From NCBI GenBank assembly GCA_947458775.1, contig CANGZX010000036.1, positions 1 to 7,182 of the forward strand: DNA of 7,182 nt. Direction: 5' to 3'. This document shows positions 1-5,242 of the stretch, one piece after another. Position numbers and translations under genes: made by a program. Below the pieces are notes generated by a model. The model searched no databases and was not told where the DNA came from. It worked only from the letters and a program-made list of their open reading frames with translations. Position 1 is the first letter of the stretch. Every line of letters begins with the position of its first letter. This DNA comes from Sphingobacteriaceae bacterium (lineage in GTDB: Bacteria > Bacteroidota > Bacteroidia > Sphingobacteriales > Sphingobacteriaceae).

Positions 1-680
1 AAGCCATGAACATTGATGGCTTGGGCGACGAAACCATTGACCACTTCTACAAACAAGGATTTTTACAACAAATTTCAGATTTGTATACACTAAACCAAAA
101 ACGCGATCAGCTTAAAACTTTAGAACGTTTTGGTGAAAAATCTATCGAAAATATGTTGGCCGGTATTGAAGCCTCCAAGCAAATGCCTTTTGAGAAGGTG
201 TTGTTTGGTTTGGGCATTCGCTTTGTGGGCGAAACGGTAGCCAAAAAATTGGTTGCCCATTTCCGAACCATTGAAGCGCTAATGCATGCTTCTTTAGAAG
301 AATTGGTTGCGGTAGACGAAATTGGCGAACGTATAGCGGAAAGTGTTCAAAGTTATTTTTCGAACAGCGAACACCTTGAACAAATAGCCCTATTAAAAAG
401 CTACGGACTGCAATTCGAGAGTATATTTAAGGAAGTAGTATTGGCCGGAACGCAACTAGAAGGTAAAAGTTTCATCATTTCCGGCGTATTCGAAAATCGT
501 AGCCGAGAAGAGTTAAAAGACCTTATTGAATCGTATGGCGGAAAAATACTGAGCAGTATTTCTGCCAAACTAAGCTATGTTGTGGCAGGCGCCAATATGG
601 GGCCGGCTAAATTAGAAAAAGCACAAAAATTAGGTATTCCTATTATATCTGATGAAGATTTACTAGCCATGCTAGCCTGA
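1..680 (+). CDS. ligA: NAD-dependent DNA ligase LigA, C-terminal part (5' end outside window)
   Basis: This is the C-terminal third of the NAD-dependent DNA ligase, which seals 3'-OH/5'-phosphate nicks during replication and repair. The frame is open from the left edge (first full codon at position 3), so the ATG at 6 is an internal Met and not the start. Numbering from that Met, residues 1-8 (MNIDGLGD) match the conserved segment just after the ligase zinc-finger region. Helix-hairpin-helix repeats follow, visible as GLGIRFVGETVAKKL (68-82) and VDEIGERIAESV (103-114). A BRCT domain fills about 148-224, with the typical GG pair at 179-180 and the YVVAG strand at 191-195. The adenylation and OB domains lie upstream, outside the window. 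The gene ends in TGA and is followed 52 nt later by dapA on the same strand; no terminator is visible between them. Family assignment is secure. Confidence 0.95.
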   Translation, partial: AMNIDGLGDETIDHFYKQGFLQQISDLYTLNQKRDQLKTLERFGEKSIENMLAGIEASKQMPFEKVLFGLGIRFVGETVAKKLVAHFRTIEALMHASLEELVAVDEIGERIAESVQSYFSNSEHLEQIALLKSYGLQFESIFKEVVLAGTQLEGKSFIISGVFENRSREELKDLIESYGGKILSSISAKLSYVVAGANMGPAKLEKAQKLGIPIISDEDLLAMLA

Positions 681-694
681 TACACCTTTTAAAC

Positions 695-715
695 CGCAAA
701 ATGTGTATTTTTGCG
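695..715. repeat. Perfect-arm inverted repeat over the dapA -7 element
   Basis: The arms CGCAAAA (695-701) and TTTTGCG (709-715) are exact reverse complements separated by 7 nt. The right arm covers most of the -7 element at 706-713, a position where a bound repressor would block RNA polymerase. No T tract follows, so it does not look like a ligA terminator. An operator role is inferred from position only; the AT-rich arms make a chance dyad possible. Confidence 0.4.
706..713 (+). promoter_or_regulatory. Bacteroidota-type -7 element of the dapA promoter
   Basis: TATTTTTG matches the Bacteroidota primary sigma factor -7 consensus TAnnTTTG at every fixed position. Transcription would begin a few bases downstream, leaving a leader of roughly 12-15 nt before the dapA ATG at 733. 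I see no good TTTG/TTG -33 element 17-23 nt upstream, so the promoter may be weak or activator-dependent. Its position supports the 733 start over the GTG at 703, which would lie upstream of the transcript start. Confidence 0.5.
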
Positions 716-732
716 AAGCTAAACTCAACAAA

Positions 733-1611
733 ATGAATAAACTATACGGTACAGGCGTTGCCTTGGTTACCCCTTTCAATACCGATGGATCTGTGGATTT
801 CGAAGGTTTAAAAAACTTAATTAACCACACCATTACCGGTGGGGTAGAATACCTAGTTTCTTTAGGAACAACCGGAGAAACCGCAACCTTAACTAAGGAA
901 GAAAAATCTGCTATTTGGAAGTTTACCAAAGAAACCGTGAATGGCCGTGTTGGTTTAGTAGCTGGTATTGGTGGCAATAATACGCAAGAGATTGTAGAAA
1001 GCTTAAACCATTTCGAAAGCGAAGGTTTTGACGCCATTTTATCGGTAAGCCCATACTACAATAAACCCACACAAGAAGGTATTTATCAGCATTATAAAGC
1101 CATTTCGGCGGCTTCTCCATTGCCTATAATTTTGTACAATGTACCAGGCAGAACAGGTAGCATGGTAAGTGCAGATACGGTATTGCGCTTAGCCAATGAT
1201 TTTAAGAACATTGTAGCGGTGAAGGAAGCCTCTGGTAATTTCGATCAGTTTAATAAAATCGCAAAAGAGAAACCCGAAGGCTTTTTATTAATTTCTGGCG
1301 ATGACCCGATTACTTTACCCATGATTGCTTTGGGTGCCGTGGGTGTAATTTCGGTGGTAGGAAATGCGGTACCAAGGATATTTTCAAACATGGTACGTTT
1401 GTGCTTAGCTGGTAAGTTTACCGAGGCACAGCCTTTACACTATAAATTGATTGAGTTTACCAATTTATGTTTTGTAGAAGGTAATCCGGCAGGAGTAAAA
1501 GCAGCCTTAAAAACATTGGGCGTATGCGGCGATACTGTTCGCTTGCCATTGGTACCAGTAAGTGCCAATACCCAAGCACAATTAAACAAAGAATTGCCTC
1601 AGCTAACTTAA
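733..1611 (+). CDS. dapA: 4-hydroxy-tetrahydrodipicolinate synthase DapA
   Basis: DapA condenses pyruvate with aspartate-4-semialdehyde in the cytoplasm, the first committed step toward diaminopimelate and lysine, and so supplies peptidoglycan cross-link precursors. The 292-residue product has normal family length and is a complete TIM-barrel aldolase. Visible active-site features are the GTTGE motif (45-49, T46/T47), SPYYNKP (106-112, Y109), the proton-relay Y135 and substrate-binding R140 in YNVPGRTG (135-142), and the Schiff-base lysine K164 in VAVKEASGN. I chose ATG 733 because the protein then begins MNKLYGTGVALVTPF, as homologues do, and because a -7 element sits just upstream; the in-frame GTG at 703 would add ten non-conserved residues. 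The leader AACTCAACAAA is A-rich with no Shine-Dalgarno. It probably has its own promoter although it follows ligA. A strong hairpin terminates it. Confidence 0.96.
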   Translation: MNKLYGTGVALVTPFNTDGSVDFEGLKNLINHTITGGVEYLVSLGTTGETATLTKEEKSAIWKFTKETVNGRVGLVAGIGGNNTQEIVESLNHFESEGFDAILSVSPYYNKPTQEGIYQHYKAISAASPLPIILYNVPGRTGSMVSADTVLRLANDFKNIVAVKEASGNFDQFNKIAKEKPEGFLLISGDDPITLPMIALGAVGVISVVGNAVPRIFSNMVRLCLAGKFTEAQPLHYKLIEFTNLCFVEGNPAGVKAALKTLGVCGDTVRLPLVPVSANTQAQLNKELPQLT

Positions 1612-1629
1612 GCTAATAGCCCTATAAAC

Positions 1630-1660
1630 AAAAAAGCCCCCGAAGTTCGGGGGCTTTTTT
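1630..1660. terminator. Bidirectional intrinsic terminator between dapA and the Hc1-like gene
   Basis: A G+C-rich stem (GCCCCCGA paired with TCGGGGGC, 3-nt loop) is flanked by six A on the left and six T on the right, with the whole element symmetric about position 1645. It starts 18 nt after the dapA stop and ends 19 nt from the stop of the convergent minus-strand gene. It therefore reads as an intrinsic terminator from both sides. Confidence 0.92.
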
Positions 1661-1679
1661 GTGTTTTAGAAACTTAAAA

Positions 1680-1856
1680 TTAAGCTTTGTTTTTGGTAGC
1701 TTGTACTTCTAAACGGATAGCTTGTGCTAAGTTTTTCAAATCTTGCATTCCTTTACGTACACGAGTACCAGCAGCGCTGTTACCTTTGTTGTAAAATTTG
1801 TCTGCATCACCTTCTAAGGCTGCTACTAAAGCTTTGAATTCGTTAAATTTTTTCAT
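1680..1856 (-). CDS. Histone H1-like protein (Hc1 family), 58 aa
   Basis: This short gene encodes MKKFNEFKALVAALEGDADK at its start and ends VQATKNKA before TAA. I recognise it as the small histone H1/Hc1-like protein widespread in Bacteroidota, which is presumed to bind DNA as a nucleoid-associated protein; its role is not well established. The central segment KFYNKGNSAAGTRVRKGMQD (20-39) is the most family-like part, and the rest looks like two amphipathic helices. The product is lysine-rich but lacks the long Lys/Ala/Pro tail of eukaryotic H1 or chlamydial Hc1. The leader GTAACAAAAA before ATG is A-rich. The gene stands alone, convergent with dapA and sharing its terminator. I could not find a convincing promoter; TACATTAG (1909-1916, minus strand) is one base off TAnnTTTG but has no partner -33 element. 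Confidence 0.87.
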   Translation of the reverse strand: MKKFNEFKALVAALEGDADKFYNKGNSAAGTRVRKGMQDLKNLAQAIRLEVQATKNKA

Positions 1857-2066
1857 TTTTTGTTACTTTAAAGTTTGTTTAATAAGGTTACTGTGTAATA
1901 ACGTGTAGCTAATGTAGATTCTTTTTTTCGGAAAAAAAATAGATTAAACAAATAAAATCGCTGTTTTCGAACGTTTTTTTCCACATTTTAAATAGCTCTC
2001 CACAAAAAAAGAAAAAATAATACACTTAAGTAATTGATTACTAGATGTTTGATTAAAAATTAAATC
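1857..2066. other. AT-rich intergenic region
   Basis: This roughly 210-nt stretch lies between the start of the Hc1-like gene and the terminator of the oxoamine synthase gene. It is strikingly AT-rich, with many A and T runs, and holds no credible reading frame. It must contain the promoter of the Hc1-like gene, but no clean -33/-7 pair is visible. It also contains two TCCACA sites: TTTTCCACA at 1977-1985 and CTCTCCACA at 1996-2004, one and two mismatches from the DnaA box TTATCCACA. Confidence 0.6.
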
Positions 2067-2101
2067 AAAAAAAAGCCCCTCAATAATCACTGAAGGGCTT
2101 T
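2067..2101 (-). terminator. Intrinsic terminator of the oxoamine synthase gene
   Basis: The arms AAAGCCC (2072-2078) and GGGCTTT (2095-2101) pair perfectly, and the stem continues inward as TCA/TGA after one C-A mismatch, with an 8-nt loop. Read on the minus strand, the stem is followed by a T tract (A run at 2067-2074 on the plus strand). It lies about 25 nt beyond the stop codon at 2127. Confidence 0.88.
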
Positions 2102-2126
2102 GTCATTTTTTTATTTTTTTACGCTA

Positions 2127-3359
2127 TTACGTTTTATGTTCGCTATATGCGCCATTTTTTAACCGTTCTCCTACAATGCTAAAGGCATCGAGGGTTCTGT
2201 TCACATCTTCTAGGGTGTGCATGGCTGTTGGTATGATACGTAATTCGATTAATCCTTTCGGAATTACTGGATACATTACAATTGAGCAGAAAATACCAAA
2301 ATTTTCACGCAGATCCATGGTAATGCCCGTTGCTTCAGAAAGTTCGCCTTTTAAAAACACGGGAGTAACCATGGTATTGGTAGCACCAATATCAAAACCA
2401 CGCTCTTTTAAACCTTTTTGTAAGGTCGTAGCAATGGTCCATAATTTTTCTCTCAGCTCGGGTTTTGTTTTTAGCAATTCTAAGCGTTTCAGCAAACCCA
2501 CTACCATAGGCATAGGTAAGGCTTTTGCAAAGGTTTGTGAGCGCATATTGTAACGCAAATAATTGGTTATTTCTTCGGTAGAGGCTACAAAGGCACCAAT
2601 ACCCGCCATCGATTTTGCAAAGGTTGCGAAGTAAACATCTACCCCCTCAATACAATCTTGCTCCTCGTGTGTTCCGGCACCGGTTTTACCCATAGTACCA
2701 AAGCCGTGCGCATCATCAATTAATAAACGGAAATTAAAGTCTTTTTTCAGATCAACAATCTCTTTTAATTTACCTTGTGCTCCAGACATACCGAAAACGC
2801 CTTCGGTAATCACTAAAATACCACCACCGGTTTGTTCAACTAGTTTAGTAGCTCGTTCTAATTGCTTGCGACAGCTATCAATATTGTTATGCTGATATAC
2901 AAAACGTTTGCCTAAATGCATACGCAAACCATCAATAATACATGCGTGAGATTCTGCATCGTATACAATTACATCGTTTCTATCAACTAAAGCGTCAATA
3001 GCCGACATAATTCCTTGATAGCCGTAGTTTAACAAGAAGGCATCTTCTTTCCCTACAAATTCGGCCAATTGTTGTTCTAAAGCCTCGTGGTTGTTCGAGT
3101 TACCCGACATCATACGGGCACCCATGGGGTAAGCCATACCGTATTCGGCAGCAGCATCGGCATCGGCCTTACGTACTTCCGGATGGTTGGCTAATCCAAG
3201 GTAATTGTTTAGGCTCCAAACTAAATGTTCTTTGCCTCTAAATTTCATATGTGGTGCAATTTCACCCTCTAATTTTGGGAAAGCGAAATATCCATGGGCC
3301 ATTTTCTGGTGTTGCCCTAATGGGCCCATGTTTTTCGAGATTTTTTCAAAAATATCCAA
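2127..3359 (-). CDS. PLP-dependent alpha-oxoamine synthase, serine palmitoyltransferase-like
   Basis: The 410-residue product is a fold-type I PLP enzyme of the alpha-oxoamine synthase family (SPT, KBL, BioF, HemA), which joins an amino acid to an acyl thioester with loss of CO2. Visible residues are the cofactor-stacking H138 in SHACIIDG, the DDAHGFG motif (215-221; D215 to the pyridine nitrogen, H218), the PLP lysine K249 in ATFAKSMAG, and R374 in ELRIIPTAMHT for the carboxylate. Bacteroidota carry this form widely; I think it makes a long-chain base (3-ketosphinganine from serine, or the cysteate-derived capnine precursor), but the substrate cannot be read from sequence. The start appears to be TTG at 3359: the frame is closed by TAG three codons upstream, and the N-terminus DIFEKISKN resembles homologues as I recall them. 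The alternative ATG (residue 11) would drop that segment. It is transcribed alone, with its own promoter and terminator. Confidence 0.88.
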   Translation of the reverse strand: MDIFEKISKNMGPLGQHQKMAHGYFAFPKLEGEIAPHMKFRGKEHLVWSLNNYLGLANHPEVRKADADAAAEYGMAYPMGARMMSGNSNNHEALEQQLAEFVGKEDAFLLNYGYQGIMSAIDALVDRNDVIVYDAESHACIIDGLRMHLGKRFVYQHNNIDSCRKQLERATKLVEQTGGGILVITEGVFGMSGAQGKLKEIVDLKKDFNFRLLIDDAHGFGTMGKTGAGTHEEQDCIEGVDVYFATFAKSMAGIGAFVASTEEITNYLRYNMRSQTFAKALPMPMVVGLLKRLELLKTKPELREKLWTIATTLQKGLKERGFDIGATNTMVTPVFLKGELSEATGITMDLRENFGIFCSIVMYPVIPKGLIELRIIPTAMHTLEDVNRTLDAFSIVGERLKNGAYSEHKT

Positions 3360-3388
3360 TGTATTCTATTTTGATTTAAAAATTGGTA

Positions 3389-3419
3389 CAAATGTACGAT
3401 TTAAGCGTCTAAATCGCAA
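3389..3419 (-). promoter_or_regulatory. Bacteroidota-type promoter of the oxoamine synthase gene
   Basis: On the minus strand TTG (3417-3419) is followed, after exactly 20 nt, by TACATTTG (3389-3396). This fits the Bacteroidota -33 TTG / -7 TAnnTTTG pattern in both motif and spacing. The -7 element ends 29 nt before the TTG start codon, giving a short leader. The -7 element also overlaps a small dyad, GTACA-AA-TGTAC (3386-3397). Confidence 0.75.
3397..3416. repeat. 20-bp dyad filling the promoter spacer
   Basis: The arms CGATTTA (3397-3403) and TAAATCG (3410-3416) are perfect reverse complements with a 6-nt centre. The 20-bp dyad occupies exactly the spacer between the -33 and -7 elements of the oxoamine synthase promoter. 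Such placement suits a dimeric regulator. No regulator gene lies nearby in the window, so its identity is unknown. Confidence 0.5.
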
Positions 3420-3450
3420 TTCATTCTGCATATAGCTTTATGTCTTAGGC

Positions 3451-3483
3451 AAAAAAGAAGTCTCAACCAAGGGGCTGAGACTT
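3451..3483 (-). terminator. Intrinsic terminator of ftsZ
   Basis: The arms AAGTCTCA (3458-3465) and TGAGACTT (3476-3483) form a perfect 8-bp stem with a 10-nt loop. On the minus strand the stem starts 6 nt after the ftsZ stop codon and is followed by a T tract (A run at 3451-3456). It closes the division cluster and separates it from the oxoamine synthase promoter. Confidence 0.88.
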
Positions 3484-3489
3484 GCTTAT

Positions 3490-5118
3490 TTAGTCAACAT
3501 TATCGTGTAAGAATGAGTTGTTTGGTCTTATTTCTGTAATTCCTTCTTCGCTAGATAAGGTAAATCTAGAAACCTGAGATTCTGATGAATGAGGAATATC
3601 GTCTAATGAAAGTTGCTTGCGCTTGTAAGCTGGTTCATTTTCTAATTCTTGTAAGCCATTTGAGCTACGCAATTTCATGCTTAAATCTTTTAAGCGCATT
3701 ATGCGTTCTTTTGATTTACGCAATTGTTCTTCTATCGAATCATCGGTCTTGCTAGCATCCTCGTGCACCTCCATTTCGGGTTCTGGTGCTTCTGGTTCAG
3801 CAGCCGGGCTGTAGGTATCAAATGGCAATTCAGCTTCTTCTAGTTTTAGTTCAAATTCGAAGGCCATAGAGGGTGCAGCTTCTTCTGCAAGAGGCTCCTG
3901 CGTTACTTGGTACATTACAGGTTCTAGCACTTCTTCTTGTTGGACAATTTCATCCTCCATTGCAGGAATAGAAGATACGCCAGCAAACAGATCGAGTACG
4001 CTGGTAGTCAATTCCTGCTCTTCTACTTCTTGCTCGGCAAGAGGTTCGGGTGCTGCAAAAAAGGAATTTACATGTTCTACGGGTTTAACCAATGGTGCAT
4101 CTTCTACAGCAAAATCGGGAGCAAAGTTAATGGCTTGGCTTCGCGATTGTTGACGCTCTTCCATGGTTTGGAAACCGGTAGCAATAATGGTAACGGCTAA
4201 TTTATCGCCCAAAGTTTCGTCGGTGCAATTACCCCAAATGAGATCGGCAGATAAACCAGCTTCTTGTTGAATATAATCGGTAATTACCGTTACCTCGTCC
4301 ATGGTTACTTCTTTATCACCTGAACTAAGGTTTAATAGGATATAACGGGCACCTTCTATTTCGTTATCTTCTAACAAGGGTGAATTTAAGGCACCCTCTA
4401 CTGCTTTTAAGGCTCGGTTATCGCCTTCGGCGGCATAACTACCCATGATGGCTACGCCGCTATCTTTCATTACGGTGCGCACATCTTTAAAGTCGACGTT
4501 TATATAGCCTGGTATGGTAATAATCTCGGCAATGCCCTTGGCGGCCGTGGTTAAAATATCATCGGCTTGGCCAAATGCTGAGCCTAGGGTTAGGTTTCCA
4601 AAGATTTCGCGTAAACGATCGTTAGAAATTACGAGGAATGAATCCACGTATTTTTTCATTTCTTCCAAGCCATCTTCGGCTTGCATTTTACGACGCTTTC
4701 CTTCGAAAGAAAATGGGGTGGTTACTATACCTACCACCAAAATATCTAATTCTTTTGCTGCTTTTGCTATAATTGGGCTTGCTCCTGTTCCGGTACCACC
4801 ACCCATTCCGGCGGTAATAAATAACATTTTAGTATTGGCACCCAACATTTCTTTAATGTCGTCTATATTTTCAATAGCCGAATTTTTACCCACTTCGGGA
4901 ATTGAGCCTGCCCCCATTCCTTCTGTTAGGCTGGCGCCTAATTGTACTTTATTCGGGATGGGGCTTAGTTCTAATGCTTGCGCATCGGTATTACAAATAA
5001 TGAAATCTACTCCAGTAATGCCTTGACGGTACATATGATTTACGGCATTTCCGCCACCGCCGCCTACACCAATCACCTTAATAATAGATGATTTTTCTTT
5101 TAACATTTCAAACTGCAT
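3490..5118 (-). CDS. ftsZ: Cell division GTPase FtsZ
   Basis: FtsZ is the tubulin-like GTPase that polymerises into the division ring at midcell. The nucleotide-binding part starts with VIGVGGGGGNAVNHM (15-29), carries the tubulin signature GGGTGTG at 106-112, and the synergy-loop residues N207, D209 and D212 in NVDFKD that complete the GTPase site across the subunit interface. The globular core ends near 325. An acidic, Pro/Glu-rich linker of about 125 residues (330-455) follows, then a charged probable helix (about 460-485), an EPAYKRKQ segment (495-502) and a tail ending SFLHDNVD. At 542 residues it is longer than the roughly 380-400 of E. coli or B. subtilis FtsZ, almost all from the linker. 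The ATG at 5118 gives MQFEMLKEKSS, with a start context typical of the group. It follows ftsA after 124 nt, and is closed by a terminator 6 nt downstream. Confidence 0.97.
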   Translation of the reverse strand: MQFEMLKEKSSIIKVIGVGGGGGNAVNHMYRQGITGVDFIICNTDAQALELSPIPNKVQLGASLTEGMGAGSIPEVGKNSAIENIDDIKEMLGANTKMLFITAGMGGGTGTGASPIIAKAAKELDILVVGIVTTPFSFEGKRRKMQAEDGLEEMKKYVDSFLVISNDRLREIFGNLTLGSAFGQADDILTTAAKGIAEIITIPGYINVDFKDVRTVMKDSGVAIMGSYAAEGDNRALKAVEGALNSPLLEDNEIEGARYILLNLSSGDKEVTMDEVTVITDYIQQEAGLSADLIWGNCTDETLGDKLAVTIIATGFQTMEERQQSRSQAINFAPDFAVEDAPLVKPVEHVNSFFAAPEPLAEQEVEEQELTTSVLDLFAGVSSIPAMEDEIVQQEEVLEPVMYQVTQEPLAEEAAPSMAFEFELKLEEAELPFDTYSPAAEPEAPEPEMEVHEDASKTDDSIEEQLRKSKERIMRLKDLSMKLRSSNGLQELENEPAYKRKQLSLDDIPHSSESQVSRFTLSSEEGITEIRPNNSFLHDNVD

Positions 5119-5143
5119 ATTATCTGTTTTAGTTCTTTTTTAT

Positions 5144-5166
5144 ATACGAGAACAAAGTTTTCGTAT
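5144..5166. repeat. Hairpin in the ftsZ leader
   Basis: The arms ATACGA (5144-5149) and TCGTAT (5161-5166) pair perfectly, and after one mismatch the stem continues as AAC/GTT with an AAA/TTT loop. On the ftsZ message it lies about 25 nt before the start codon. It could be a leader structure; no function can be inferred further. Confidence 0.4.
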
Positions 5167-5194
5167 GGTAATACTACTGAATTTTACCAGCACG

Positions 5195-5223
5195 TTTTCC
5201 ACATTAACCTTAATTGTGGAAAA
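5195..5223. repeat. Inverted pair of DnaA-box-like sites in the ftsA-ftsZ gap
   Basis: TTTTCCACA (5195-5203) and its exact reverse complement TGTGGAAAA (5215-5223) are separated by 11 nt whose centre, TTAACCTTAA, extends the dyad with one bulged base. Each arm differs by one base from the DnaA box TTATCCACA. As RNA it could form a long hairpin, but no T tract follows on the ftsZ strand, so it is not an obvious terminator. Confidence 0.55.
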
Positions 5224-5233
5224 ATGTCGTTCG

Positions 5234-5242
5234 TGTGGATAA
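5234..5242 (-). promoter_or_regulatory. Consensus DnaA box next to the ftsA stop codon
   Basis: On the minus strand TTATCCACA is a perfect match to the consensus DnaA box. It begins at the base directly after the TAA stop of ftsA and lies upstream of ftsZ. The two near-boxes at 5195-5223 lie 10 nt away. Whether DnaA binds here is inference from motif match and clustering. Confidence 0.55.

Noticed and set aside
703..732. GTG start for dapA ten codons upstream
   Set aside because: The extra residues are not DapA-like, the usual MNKLYGTG start is at 733, and a -7 element sits at 706-713, placing the transcript start after the GTG.
1862..1902. Short GTTA/TAAC repeats upstream of the histone-like gene
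   Set aside because: Arms of only four bases with mismatches in AT-rich DNA are expected by chance.
1857..2066. Replication origin
   Set aside because: It is AT-rich and has two imperfect DnaA-like boxes, but no perfect box, no iterated repeats, and no dnaA or other origin-linked gene nearby.
2127..3359. Glycine C-acetyltransferase (kbl) or 8-amino-7-oxononanoate synthase (bioF)
   Set aside because: Same superfamily, but there is no tdh or bio gene beside it and the sequence resembles the Bacteroidota SPT-like form; not fully excluded without a search.
4514..5026. Long plus-strand open frame opposite ftsZ (also smaller ones opposite ftsA and the oxoamine synthase)
   Set aside because: These mirror strongly conserved genes on the other strand, show no family-like motifs, and have no promoter or leader of their own.
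5195..5223. Intrinsic terminator after ftsA
   Set aside because: The stem is AT-rich and is followed by CGTGC on the ftsZ strand, not a T tract; it would also cut off ftsZ from its operon.
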